From RGIG5612 sp963589005 (GTDB lineage: Bacteria; Bacillota; Clostridia; Lachnospirales; Lachnospiraceae), in the NCBI GenBank assembly GCA_963589005.1, contig CAVAJR010000017.1, positions 1 to 49,624 on the forward strand: a stretch of DNA of 49,624 nt, read 5' to 3'. The position numbers were made by a program, and so were the translations under genes. The number at the start of each line of letters is the position of its first letter. Position 1 is the stretch's first letter. Below, one piece after another: positions 34,840 through 42,748 of the stretch. The notes beneath the pieces were generated by a model, which was given only the letters and a program-made list of their open reading frames with translations, was not told where the DNA came from and did no database searches.

Positions 34840-34878
34840 AGAACTGCTTTACATAATGTAAGGCGGTTCTTTTTTTTT
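34840..34878 (+). terminator. Terminator of the rnf operon
   Basis: AGAACTGC/GCGGTTCT (one G-U pair) with inner TTACAT/ATGTAA, followed by eight Ts, about 90 bp after rnfB. Very strong. The following 34879-35007 shows no gene. Confidence 0.92.
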
Positions 34879-35007
34879 AGCAAAGATACACTCGTGCCCT
34901 ATAAAGCTGTTCTGAGAGGTGAGTGAGCGCATTTGATGAGAGAATACTGTGGGCAGCTTCTCTTATTGTCGAGGCAGGAGCAAACTGGAATAAATCCGAG
35001 AGATCAT

Positions 35008-35027
35008 AAGTTAGCAAAAACTAACTT
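35008..35027. promoter_or_regulatory. Palindromic operator 1 upstream of the DUF2325 gene
   Basis: AAGTTAGCAAAAACTAACTT, an inverted repeat AAGTTAG-N6-CTAACTT that ends 16 bp before the -35 element. It matches operator 2 at 16 of 20 positions; consensus AGTTAGCWAAARCTAACT. Confidence 0.65.
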
Positions 35028-35043
35028 TAAACAGCACCTATTA

Positions 35044-35072
35044 TTGACAACACCGTGTAATTGTGATAATAA
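35044..35072 (+). promoter_or_regulatory. Promoter of the DUF2325-DUF3793 locus
   Basis: TTGACA (35044-35049) with -10 GATAAT (35065-35070, 15-bp spacer, preceded by TGT) or TAATAA (17-bp spacer). It is bracketed by the two palindromic operators. Confidence 0.6.
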
Positions 35073-35073
35073 T

Positions 35074-35093
35074 TAGTTAGCTAAAGCTAACTA
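35074..35093. promoter_or_regulatory. Palindromic operator 2, at the transcription start
   Basis: TAGTTAGCTAAAGCTAACTA, a perfect inverted repeat TAGTTAGC-N4-GCTAACTA just after the -10 element, so a bound protein would block initiation. It is 66 bp from operator 1, start to start. The TTAG...CTAA half-site style recalls DtxR/IdeR-type boxes (inference). Confidence 0.7.
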
Positions 35094-35200
35094 GAAAGTG
35101 AACGACTGTAATTGATATTAGTTGTGCCGGAGGAGCCGATAGGCAGTAGATAGATATTTTCTGCATCGAACAGGTAAACCGAAGGCAATGAGGAATATAT

Positions 35201-35497
35201 ATGAGTATTGTTATCTTAGGCGGCAATGAATGTATGGAACGCCGCTATACAGAATTATGCGAGAGATATAAGTGCCAGAGCAAGGTTATAACCAAGATCA
35301 CAGGAAGCCTTAAGAACAAGCTGGGAAGTCCTGATCTTACCATATTTTTCACCAATACCATGTCACATAAGATGGTACGAGGTGCGATGAACGAACTTAA
35401 GGGGGCGGATACGATCATAGAGAGATGCCATACCAGCTCACTGACAGCACTTAAGGGGATTCTTGAAAAATATGCCGGACAGGAGGGCATCAGATAA
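35201..35497 (+). CDS. DUF2325 family protein
   Basis: 98-aa cytoplasmic protein beginning MSIVILGGNECMERRYTELC. A Rossmann-like start and the C-terminal HTSSLTALKGILE segment match DUF2325, a family with no established biochemical role. Cysteines at 11, 20 and 25 could bind metal. GAGGAA six bases before the ATG supports the start. Its stop overlaps the next gene (TAATG). The position under a double-operator promoter and beside a flavodoxin suggests a metal- or redox-related role (inference). Confidence 0.8.
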   Translation: MSIVILGGNECMERRYTELCERYKCQSKVITKITGSLKNKLGSPDLTIFFTNTMSHKMVRGAMNELKGADTIIERCHTSSLTALKGILEKYAGQEGIR

Positions 35498-36054
35498 TGT
35501 CTGAGGAAACGGTGATCAGGCTGTGCGCACCTACATTGGCAGGGATCAAGACAGGCAGCTTGTTTACTTGTCCCTGTGAGGACAAGAAAGAAATGCAAAG
35601 GGACATATCATCATTTAACAGAGAGTTCAGTTCTAAGGGATTGTGCCTGCTGCCTCTTAGATACGAAGAAAAAAAGAGGCGAGTGCTGCTATATATGTAT
35701 CGTCCGAACGGGCTTAAGGAGGATTTTCAAAATGAATTGGCACGCGAAGTGCTGGAACAGGAGGGATATCCATGGGCAGATGCCGGAAGATGCGTAGTAA
35801 GGCTTATAAGAAGGTTAAGTGAAGACAAGGAATTTCCCCATGAGATAGGACTGTTTCTTAGCTATCCGCCTGAGGATGTTAAGGGATTTATAGATAACCA
35901 TGCAGATAATTTCAAATACTCCGGAATATGGAAGGTATACGGAGATGTTGAGCATGCTAAGAATCTTTTCGCCAGATTCAAGAAATGTACAGAGACGTAT
36001 TGCAGATTGTGGCAGCAGGGACAGGAGCTGTCACAACTTGCAGTAGCTCGATAG
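35497..36054 (+). CDS. DUF3793 family protein
   Basis: 185-aa soluble protein of unknown function. The opening LCAPTLAGIKTGSLFTCP, the central RVLLYMYRPNGL and the HEIGLFLSYPPEDVKGFI motif are hallmarks of DUF3793, a Firmicute family often seen near flavodoxin and iron-uptake genes (recollection). Translation is coupled to DUF2325 by a one-base overlap. The following 219 bp hold no gene or strong hairpin before the flavodoxin. Confidence 0.82.
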   Translation: MSEETVIRLCAPTLAGIKTGSLFTCPCEDKKEMQRDISSFNREFSSKGLCLLPLRYEEKKRRVLLYMYRPNGLKEDFQNELAREVLEQEGYPWADAGRCVVRLIRRLSEDKEFPHEIGLFLSYPPEDVKGFIDNHADNFKYSGIWKVYGDVEHAKNLFARFKKCTETYCRLWQQGQELSQLAVAR

Positions 36055-36273
36055 ATGCTGCCGGTGAATGGGATGTGGTTTTGATCGCAGATATCAGCAG
36101 TGATTTGAAATAGAACAATGACAAGCATCAATATTGATCAGAACTGGCAGAAAACGATGACATTTTATGGGATTAAACGAAGAGGATGATCATAAAAACA
36201 ATAAGGTAAATACTTCATTCTGACTGTAAGGAATATTTATCGTAAGTATATTGTAGAAGAAAGGAATAGAAAA

Positions 36274-36702
36274 ATGAAGAAAGTAGCAGTTATTTATTGG
36301 AGCGGCACAGGTAATACACAGGAGATGGCAAATGCTGTATGTGAAGGCATCAAGGAGGCAGGCGCAGAAGCAGTTCTGCTTACACCGGATCAGGTAAGCG
36401 CATCAGATGTTGCAGCATTCGATGCAGTAGCAATGGGATGTCCGGCCATGGGAGCAGAAGTTTTGGAGGACTCAGAATTCGAACCGATGTATGATGCCAT
36501 TAAGGGCAGCCTTACAGGTAAGGCTATTGCATTATTTGGCTCATATGGATGGGGCGATGGAGAATGGATGCGCAACTGGGAGTCGGATTGCAAGGATAAC
36601 GGACTTAACCTTGTATGCGACAGCGTAACATGCTGCGATGCGCCGGATGATGATGCCAAGGCAGAATGCAAGGCATTAGGCGCGGCTCTGGCAAATGCAT
36701 AA
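36274..36702 (+). CDS. Flavodoxin
   Basis: 142-aa FMN electron carrier that can replace ferredoxin. The N-terminal phosphate-binding loop is VIYWSGTGNTQEMANAV. FMN ring contacts fall in the FGSYGWGDGEWMRNW segment, and CDAPDDDAKAECKALG lies near the C-terminus. AAAGGAATAGAAAA precedes the ATG. In the same direction as DUF2325/DUF3793 and 1.5 kb after rnfB, whose ferredoxin partner it may substitute under iron limitation (inference). Confidence 0.94.
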   Translation: MKKVAVIYWSGTGNTQEMANAVCEGIKEAGAEAVLLTPDQVSASDVAAFDAVAMGCPAMGAEVLEDSEFEPMYDAIKGSLTGKAIALFGSYGWGDGEWMRNWESDCKDNGLNLVCDSVTCCDAPDDDAKAECKALGAALANA

Positions 36703-36756
36703 TCAGAGAGTCGCCGGTTAAGGCAGATCTTAATAATGTGAAGGAAGGTGGTAGTT

Positions 36757-36864
36757 ATGAGCAATAATGAATATGCAGTTAAGAAATTAAAAAATAAATT
36801 ATGGGCACTGGCAGCTTCAGCAGCACTTGTAGCTGGCGCCGGAATAGCATGCAATATATTTTGA
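36757..36864 (+). CDS. 35-aa single-span membrane peptide after flavodoxin
   Basis: MSNNEYAVKKLKNKLWALAA followed by SAALVAGAGIACNIF and a stop. AAGGAAGGTGGTAGTT lies directly upstream of the ATG, a strong ribosome-binding site. A basic N-terminus followed by one hydrophobic helix with a lone cysteine near the end predicts a small inner-membrane peptide. It is 54 bp downstream of the flavodoxin stop and probably co-transcribed. No known family recognised. Confidence 0.6.
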   Translation: MSNNEYAVKKLKNKLWALAASAALVAGAGIACNIF

Positions 36865-36876
36865 GAAATTAAAACG

Positions 36877-36987
36877 TGCCTGCAAAATGGCAGACGGGTC
36901 TCATGCATTTGCATGAGATTGGAGAAGGTAATATGTACAGGCAGGGCCACACTTGTGAAATTATTATTTCCGGGTTGTGGCTCTTTT
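36877..36987 (+). terminator. Structured 3' region and terminator after the small membrane peptide
   Basis: TGCCTG (36877-36882) pairs with CAGGCA (36938-36943) around an inner hairpin TCTCATGC/GCATGAGA (36899-36906 and 36911-36918). Directly after it, AGGGCCACA pairs with TGTGGCTCT (36943-36951 and 36976-36984), ending in TTTT. The layout, a folded element followed by an intrinsic terminator, resembles a riboswitch or attenuator, but I match it to no known class. Confidence 0.5.
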
Positions 36988-37004
36988 GCCGTGAAAAGTT
37001 TTAA
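36933..37004 (+). CDS. 23-codon ORF running through the terminator hairpin
   Basis: MYRQGHTCEIIISGLWLFCR then EKF and a stop, preceded by GGAGAAGGTAAT, a good ribosome-binding site. The coding region covers the terminator at 36943-36987, so ribosome movement could control termination. It may be a leader peptide or a small cysteine-containing membrane peptide. It could also be a chance frame. Confidence 0.35.
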   Translation: MYRQGHTCEIIISGLWLFCREKF

Positions 37005-37026
37005 AAGTCAGAACAGATTTATGCAA

Positions 37027-37055
37027 TTTTTTTACAGCATTATTCATGCTATGAT
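37027..37055 (+). promoter_or_regulatory. pyr operon promoter
   Basis: Extended -10 TGCTATGAT (37047-37055) with a poor T-rich -35 at 37027-37032 (17-bp spacer). It gives a leader of about 135 nt to pyrC. Confidence 0.5.
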
Positions 37056-37111
37056 TTGAATATGAAAATGGCTTGTGGTATCATTTACCGGATGTGAAGA
37101 AAATATAACGA

Positions 37112-37166
37112 TTCAAAGCCAAAAGGGACATTGCTCTGCGGTGATTTCATGGCCATAGGCTTTGAA
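37112..37166 (+). ncRNA. Structured leader of the pyr operon (unclassified)
   Basis: TTCAAAGCC (37112-37120) pairs exactly with GGCTTTGAA (37158-37166), closing a 37-nt loop rich in purines (AAAAGGGACATTGCTCTGCG and onward). It lies between the promoter and pyrC. No PyrR-type binding loop or T-tract is seen, so if it regulates, translation or ligand sensing is more likely than classic PyrR attenuation. Confidence 0.35.
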
Positions 37167-37196
37167 GGGTTATAAAATATATATCAGAGGAACAGC

Positions 37197-38465
37197 ATGA
37201 TAAGAGCATACAGAAATGCGAAAGTATATAAGGACGGCAGATTCACCATCTGTAACGTAATTGTTAAGAATGCGGAATTAGTATTTTCAAACGATTTTAG
37301 TAAGGCAGATGAAGTTATTGATAATTGTTTGATTTTACCCGGTCTGGCAGATGTACATGTACATTTACGAGAACCGGGTTTTTCATATAAGGAAACCATT
37401 GCGACAGGAACGATGGCTGCAGCCAGAGGCGGATATACTGCAGTCTGCACCATGCCTAATCTTGATCCGGTTCCGGATACCATGGAACATCTTAAGGTTC
37501 AGCAGGATATAATTGACAGGGATGCTAATGTGCGGGTCTTTCCATATGCCTCGATCACTAAAGGCGAAAAGGGTGAGGAATTATCCGACATGAACGAGCT
37601 GGCACCACATGTCTGTGCATTTTCTGATGATGGCAAGGGTGTGCAGTCTGCGGAGATGATGAAGGAAGCGATGACAAGGTCAGCAGCATTAGGCAAGCTG
37701 ATCACTGCCCATTGTGAGGTAAACGACCTTCTGAAGGGCGGATATATCCATGACGGGCGATATGCCGCAGAACATGGACATAAGGGAATCTGCTCTGCCA
37801 GCGAGTATGAACAGATCGCAAGGGATGTGAAGCTTGCGGAAGAGACAGGCTGCGGATATCATGTATGTCATATATCAACCAAGGAGAGTGTTGATATAAT
37901 AAGAAAAGCCAAATCACGCGGCATAAATATTACATGTGAGACAGGACCACATTATCTTCTCATGTGTGAGGATGACCTTCAGGAACTGGGCAGATTTAAG
38001 ATGAATCCGCCATTAAGAGGAGCTGATGACAAGGCTGCACTTATAGAGGGAATTAAGGATGGAACGATTGATATGATCGCTACAGATCATGCTCCTCATA
38101 GTGCAGAGGAAAAAAGCAAAGGCCTTGCACTCAGCAGCATGGGAGTGGTAGGACTTGAGAGTGCATTTGCCCTCCTTTATACCTATCTTGTACTTCCGGG
38201 AGTTATCACGCTTGAGCGCCTGATGCAGCTTATGATCGATAATCCTAAGAGGAGATTTAACCTGGATACCGGCAGCGACTTTACTATATTTGAAACCAAC
38301 GGGGAATATATTATTGATCCGGAGGATTTCCTGTCTATGGGAAGGGCGACGCCATTTGAGGGCTGGAAGGTTAAGGGTAAATGCCTGCTTACAGTATGTA
38401 ATGGAAAGGCTGTTTACGAGGCAGATGTCCCGGCACGGCAGTCAGCCGACAAAACTTTAAAATAA
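37197..38465 (+). CDS. pyrC: Dihydroorotase
   Basis: Zinc amidohydrolase that closes carbamoyl aspartate to dihydroorotate, third step of UMP synthesis. 422 aa, class I type. Metal ligands lie in DVHVHLREPGFSYKE, with further family blocks GGYTAVCTMPNLDPVPD, TAHCEVNDL, CHISTKESVD and ATDHAPHSAEEKSKG. AGAGGAACAGC precedes the ATG. First gene of pyrC-K-D-F-E-B-I. Confidence 0.97.
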   Translation: MIRAYRNAKVYKDGRFTICNVIVKNAELVFSNDFSKADEVIDNCLILPGLADVHVHLREPGFSYKETIATGTMAAARGGYTAVCTMPNLDPVPDTMEHLKVQQDIIDRDANVRVFPYASITKGEKGEELSDMNELAPHVCAFSDDGKGVQSAEMMKEAMTRSAALGKLITAHCEVNDLLKGGYIHDGRYAAEHGHKGICSASEYEQIARDVKLAEETGCGYHVCHISTKESVDIIRKAKSRGINITCETGPHYLLMCEDDLQELGRFKMNPPLRGADDKAALIEGIKDGTIDMIATDHAPHSAEEKSKGLALSSMGVVGLESAFALLYTYLVLPGVITLERLMQLMIDNPKRRFNLDTGSDFTIFETNGEYIIDPEDFLSMGRATPFEGWKVKGKCLLTVCNGKAVYEADVPARQSADKTLK

Positions 38466-38572
38466 ATTTATGCCTTTGCCGAGTAATCATGATGCATCGT
38501 TAGCTGAAGTAATACATGTATCTGCATCAGGATTTTTGTTACGATTTAATTTACATATCAGGAATGAAGAAT

Positions 38573-39304
38573 ATGAAACAGACACTATTTACCATAATGA
38601 GCAACGAACGTATCGCCAAGGACGTATATAAAATGATCCTTGCCGGTGATACTTCTGAGATAAGAAAGCCTGGTCAGTTTGTAAATGTGAAGCTGACCGG
38701 AAGATTTTTAAGAAGACCGATATCTGTATGTGACAGAAATGATACGGATTTTACCATGATATATAAGACAGTTGGTCATGGAACCGAGGATATGTCGAAG
38801 ATGACGGCAGGAATGAAGCTGGATATTCTCACAGGTCTGGGAAATGGATATGACCTTGCTAAGAGCGGCCCTAAACCATTGCTGATAGGCGGCGGTGTGG
38901 GCGTTCCTCCCATGTATTGGCTGTGTCGTGAACTTATTGCCGAGGGCAAGGATGTAACCGTGGTACTGGGATTTAATACTAAGGAGGAGATTTTCTTCGA
39001 GGAAGAATTCAAGTCTCTCGGAGCAGATGTCAGGATAATGACGGCGGACGGCTCATATGGCGGTAAGGGTTTTGTAACTGATGCGATGCCGGATATAGAT
39101 TATACGTATTTTTATACATGCGGTCCGATGCCAATGTTCAGAGCAGTTAATGCAGTGGCCGGGACCAGCGGTCAGTTAAGCTTTGAAGAGAGAATGGGAT
39201 GCGGATTTGGAGGTTGTATGGGATGCAGCTGCAAGACGCTTACAGGAAACAAGAGGATCTGCAAGGATGGCCCGGTGCTGGAGAGGGAGGAGATCATATG
39301 GTAG
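38573..39304 (+). CDS. pyrK: Dihydroorotate dehydrogenase electron-transfer subunit
   Basis: FAD and [2Fe-2S] subunit that lets type 1B dihydroorotate dehydrogenase use NAD+. 243 aa. FAD-binding RRPISVCDR, NAD-binding GGGVGVPPMYWLCRELIAEG, and a C-terminal cluster motif MGCGFGGCMGCSCKT. AGGA nine bases before ATG 38573 supports this start; ATG 38564 is also in frame. It overlaps pyrD by 7 bp, so the subunits are translationally coupled. Confidence 0.95.
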   Translation: MKQTLFTIMSNERIAKDVYKMILAGDTSEIRKPGQFVNVKLTGRFLRRPISVCDRNDTDFTMIYKTVGHGTEDMSKMTAGMKLDILTGLGNGYDLAKSGPKPLLIGGGVGVPPMYWLCRELIAEGKDVTVVLGFNTKEEIFFEEEFKSLGADVRIMTADGSYGGKGFVTDAMPDIDYTYFYTCGPMPMFRAVNAVAGTSGQLSFEERMGCGFGGCMGCSCKTLTGNKRICKDGPVLEREEIIW

Positions 39305-40209
39305 ATACAAGAACGAACCTGTCCGGATGGGAACTTGACAATCCAGTTATTCCGGCCAGCGGAACATTTGGATTTGGCGAGGAATATGCAGCATTATATG
39401 ATATAAATTGCCTCGGTACATTTTCATTCAAAGGAACGACATTAGAACCACGATTTGGTAATCCGACCCCGAGGATTGCTGAATGCACATCAGGCATGAT
39501 CAATTCTGTAGGCCTTCAAAATCCTGGCGTGGATGAAGTTATCAAAACTCAGCTCCCCAGAATGAAGACATATTTTAATAAGAAGGTAATAGCCAATGTC
39601 AGCGGATTTTCCCTCGAGGAATATGCTGAAACCTGCCGCAGATTAAATGATTGTGACCAGATAGGTTTATTTGAAGTAAATATCAGCTGTCCGAATGTAC
39701 ATGGCGGCGGAATGAGCTTTGGCACATCACCGGAGATGGCAGCAGAAGTTACGAAGGCTGTTAAGGCGGTAACAACCAGGCCTATATATATCAAGCTTAC
39801 ACCGAATGTAACGGATATAGCGTCCATTGCCAAGGCTTGTGAGGAGGCCGGAGCAGACGGGATCAGCTTAATCAATACTGTACTCGGAATGCGAATTGAT
39901 CTTAGGAGAAGACAGCCGGTAGTAGCTAATAAAATGGGAGGCTTTTCAGGTCCTGCCATATTCCCGTTGGCACTTAGGATGGTTTATCAGGTATATGAGG
40001 CAGTCAATATTCCGATTATCGGAATGGGAGGCGTTTCGTCTGCAGAGGATGTGATCGAGATGATGCTGGCGGGAGCCTCGGCGGTACAGGTGGGTGCTGC
40101 CAACTTGGTTAATCCGTACATTTGCAGAGATATTGTAGATGATCTTCCTGCAGTAATGAGAAGATATAATATAGAAAAACTTAGCGATATAATAGGAGGT
40201 GCACACTAA
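39298..40209 (+). CDS. pyrD: Dihydroorotate dehydrogenase B, catalytic subunit
   Basis: FMN barrel enzyme oxidising dihydroorotate to orotate; class 1B, forming a heterotetramer with PyrK. 303 aa. Motifs: NPVIPASGTFGFG, the FMN/substrate region GLQNPGVDEV, catalytic cysteine in EVNISCPNVHGGG, and IIGMGGVSSAEDVIEMMLAGA. GGAGGAGATCAT lies before the ATG at 39298; the longer upstream frame overlaps pyrK and is not used. The stop overlaps the pyrF start (TAATG). Confidence 0.96.
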   Translation: MVDTRTNLSGWELDNPVIPASGTFGFGEEYAALYDINCLGTFSFKGTTLEPRFGNPTPRIAECTSGMINSVGLQNPGVDEVIKTQLPRMKTYFNKKVIANVSGFSLEEYAETCRRLNDCDQIGLFEVNISCPNVHGGGMSFGTSPEMAAEVTKAVKAVTTRPIYIKLTPNVTDIASIAKACEEAGADGISLINTVLGMRIDLRRRQPVVANKMGGFSGPAIFPLALRMVYQVYEAVNIPIIGMGGVSSAEDVIEMMLAGASAVQVGAANLVNPYICRDIVDDLPAVMRRYNIEKLSDIIGGAH

Positions 40210-40907
40210 TGGGTAAGGATGTAATAATTGCATGCGATTTTGATTCTGCCAAGCAGACGATGGAGTTTTTAGATCAATTTACAGACAGAAAGCCATTTGT
40301 CAAAATCGGAATGGAGCTTTTTTATGCAGAAGGACCACAGATTGTAAGAGACATTAAAGCCAGAGGACATAAGATTTTCTTAGATCTTAAACTTCACGAT
40401 ATCCCAAACACAGTAGGCAAGGCAATGTCTGTACTTTCCAGACTGGATGTTGACATGTGCAATCTCCATGCAGCAGGAACAGCTGCAATGATGGAAGCTG
40501 CTATACAGGGACTTACTCGTCCGGATGGCAGCAGGCCTCTTCTTATAGCAGTAACACAGCTTACGTCTACAAGCGAGGAACGTATGCAGCAGGAACTTCT
40601 GATAAATGCACCGATGGCAGATGTAGTTTCGCATTATGCATTAAATGCCAAAAATTCAGGCCTGGACGGAGTCGTATGCTCACCGTTGGAGGCAGGAACA
40701 GTTCACAAGGTATGCGGAGACTCCTTCCTTACAGTAACCCCGGGCGTAAGATTTGCAGATGATGCAGCAGGGGATCAGGTAAGAGTTGCAACACCGGCCA
40801 GAGCCAAGGAGTTGGGATCTGATTATATCGTAGTCGGCCGTTCAATTACGGCAGCCAAGGACCCTGTAGCAGCATATAACAGATGCATAAATGAATTCGT
40901 ATGTTAA
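40209..40907 (+). CDS. pyrF: Orotidine 5'-phosphate decarboxylase
   Basis: Final step to UMP. 232-aa class I barrel enzyme with the catalytic DLKLHDIPNTVGKA, the N-terminal IIACDFDSAKQT, GVVCSPLEAG and TPGVRFADDAAGDQVR near the phosphate gripper. One-base overlap with pyrD. A 167-bp gap with a repeat hairpin separates it from pyrE. Confidence 0.96.
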   Translation: MGKDVIIACDFDSAKQTMEFLDQFTDRKPFVKIGMELFYAEGPQIVRDIKARGHKIFLDLKLHDIPNTVGKAMSVLSRLDVDMCNLHAAGTAAMMEAAIQGLTRPDGSRPLLIAVTQLTSTSEERMQQELLINAPMADVVSHYALNAKNSGLDGVVCSPLEAGTVHKVCGDSFLTVTPGVRFADDAAGDQVRVATPARAKELGSDYIVVGRSITAAKDPVAAYNRCINEFVC

Positions 40908-40950
40908 ACACGCTCAAGCATAAGAGCATGAAAACGAATGGAAATGGGCT

Positions 40951-41034
40951 GCACTAGTGCCATGAACCTCGGCGTGGAGCCGCTGTTTGAAAACACCTGT
41001 GATGTTTTGGCATGAGCGCAGCTGAGGTTCGAGG
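40951..41034 (+). repeat. Dispersed stem-loop repeat, member B, between pyrF and pyrE
   Basis: GTGCCATGAACCTCGGCGTG begins a block similar to 21978-22001. GAACCTC (40964-40970) pairs exactly with GAGGTTC (41024-41030), and AAAACA with TGTTTT inside. It is followed by GAGGGATTTTATATT, so it could attenuate between pyrF and pyrE. Flanks include the palindrome GCACTAGTGC. Confidence 0.55.
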
Positions 41035-41074
41035 GATTTTATATTAGTAATTACATAATTCGAGGAGGACATAT

Positions 41075-41719
41075 ATGGATATTCAAAAACAGATTGCACA
41101 GGATCTTCTGTCAATTAAGGCGGTTTTCTTCCGTCCGGACGAACCGTTTACATGGGCGAGCGGAATCAAGAGTCCTGTTTATTGTGATAACAGACTTACG
41201 CTTACAGCACCGCAGGTTCGTACACATGTTGAAAATGCTTTGGCCGAAACCATCAAGACCAACTATCCTGAAGCAGAGGTCCTTATGGGAACATCTACAG
41301 CAGGAATTGCTCATGCTGCAATCACTGCGCACATCCTTGATATGCCTATGGGATATGTACGTTCGGGAGCCAAGGATCATGGCCGTCAGAACCAGATTGA
41401 AGGCAGATTAGAGCCGGGTCAGAAGGTTGTAGTTGTTGAAGATCTTATATCTACAGGCGGAAGTGTAATAGAGGTTGTTAATGTTCTTCGTGCAGCAGGT
41501 GCAGAAGTGTTAGGCGTTGTAAGTATTTTTACATATGGAATGAAGAAGGGACTTGAACGTCTGGCTGAAGCTCATGTTAAGAATATAAGCCTTACAGATT
41601 TTGATGTAATTGCAAGAACAGCAGCTGAAGAAAATTATATCAAGCCGGAGGATGTAGAAAGACTCATTGCATTTAGAAATAATCCGTCTGATGAGAGCTG
41701 GATAGGAGGAAATAAATGA
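41075..41719 (+). CDS. pyrE: Orotate phosphoribosyltransferase
   Basis: Transfers phosphoribosyl from PRPP to orotate to give OMP. 214 aa with the PRPP-binding loop VVVVEDLISTGGS, the flexible catalytic lysine loop YVRSGAKDHGRQNQIEG, and FTWASGIKSPVYCDNR at the N-terminal hood. GAGGAGGACATAT precedes the ATG. It overlaps pyrB by 4 bp. Confidence 0.96.
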   Translation: MDIQKQIAQDLLSIKAVFFRPDEPFTWASGIKSPVYCDNRLTLTAPQVRTHVENALAETIKTNYPEAEVLMGTSTAGIAHAAITAHILDMPMGYVRSGAKDHGRQNQIEGRLEPGQKVVVVEDLISTGGSVIEVVNVLRAAGAEVLGVVSIFTYGMKKGLERLAEAHVKNISLTDFDVIARTAAEENYIKPEDVERLIAFRNNPSDESWIGGNK

Positions 41720-42636
41720 GAAATCTCATAAATATACTGGATTTTTCAGTAGAAGAGATTGATGAACTTATTGCTGTGGCAGATGATATTTATGAGAATC
41801 CGGAAAAATATCAAGAGGTTTGCAAGCATAAGATATTAGCAACCCTATTCTATGAACCATCCACCAGAACGAGGCTTAGCTTTGAATCGGCCATGCTTTC
41901 ACTGGGAGGAGAGGTTCTTGGATTTTCTGAAGCGTCATCTTCATCTGCATCGAAGGGCGAAAGTGTGGCAGATACAATTGCTATTGTAAGCGGTTATGCA
42001 GACATTATTGCAATGAGACATCCTAAAGAAGGCGCACCGATAGTGGCAGCACGACACGCTCGTGTTCCTATTATAAATGCAGGAGATGGCGGACATTATC
42101 ATCCGACGCAGACATTGGCGGATCTTCTTACGATCCATCATGAAAAAGGTCGATTTGATAATCTTACTATCGGTCTGTGCGGCGACCTTAAATTCGGACG
42201 TACTGTTCACTCACTCATTGAAGCAATGTCCAGATATGAAAATATTAAATTTGTATTGATCTCACCGGAGGAGCTGAAGCTTCCGAGCTTTGTTAAGCAG
42301 GAATATATCAAAGACAAGAACATTCCATATGTTCAGAGTACATCCCTTGATGATGTGATCGGCGATCTTGATATTTTATACATGACCAGAGTCCAGAAGG
42401 AACGTTTCTTTAATGAAGAGGATTACTTAAGACTTAAGGACAGCTATATTCTTACAACAGAGAAAATGAAATTGGCTCGTGAGGATATGATCGTTATGCA
42501 TCCGCTGCCTAGGGTAAATGAGATCTCGGTGGCAGTTGATGATGATCCGAGAGCATGTTATTTCAGGCAGACCTATTATGGCAAGCTTATGAGGATGGCA
42601 CTCATAATGAAGCTCCTGAATATAAAGGTTCAGTAA
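41716..42636 (+). CDS. pyrB: Aspartate carbamoyltransferase, catalytic chain
   Basis: Condenses carbamoyl phosphate and aspartate, the committed step. 306 aa with the carbamoyl-phosphate loop STRTRLSFESAM, the lid loop SSSSASKGES, GDGGHYHPTQTLADLLTI and HPLPRVNEI. ATGA overlap with pyrE. The regulatory chain gene lies 112 bp downstream, so the enzyme is probably the allosteric PyrB6-PyrI6 type. Confidence 0.97.
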   Translation: MRNLINILDFSVEEIDELIAVADDIYENPEKYQEVCKHKILATLFYEPSTRTRLSFESAMLSLGGEVLGFSEASSSSASKGESVADTIAIVSGYADIIAMRHPKEGAPIVAARHARVPIINAGDGGHYHPTQTLADLLTIHHEKGRFDNLTIGLCGDLKFGRTVHSLIEAMSRYENIKFVLISPEELKLPSFVKQEYIKDKNIPYVQSTSLDDVIGDLDILYMTRVQKERFFNEEDYLRLKDSYILTTEKMKLAREDMIVMHPLPRVNEISVAVDDDPRACYFRQTYYGKLMRMALIMKLLNIKVQ

Positions 42637-42748
42637 GAAAGTATTGAAGCAGAATCTGATTGAAAATATATAAATTTGCTATTGTAATTTTTAAGATTGC
42701 CGAGCAAATCTGAAGGATCATAGGGGTTTATTGCAGGAGGAATGAAAG

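Noticed and set aside
37058..37196. PyrR attenuator upstream of pyrC
   Set aside because: No PyrR binding-loop consensus, no antiterminator/terminator pair and no T-tract.
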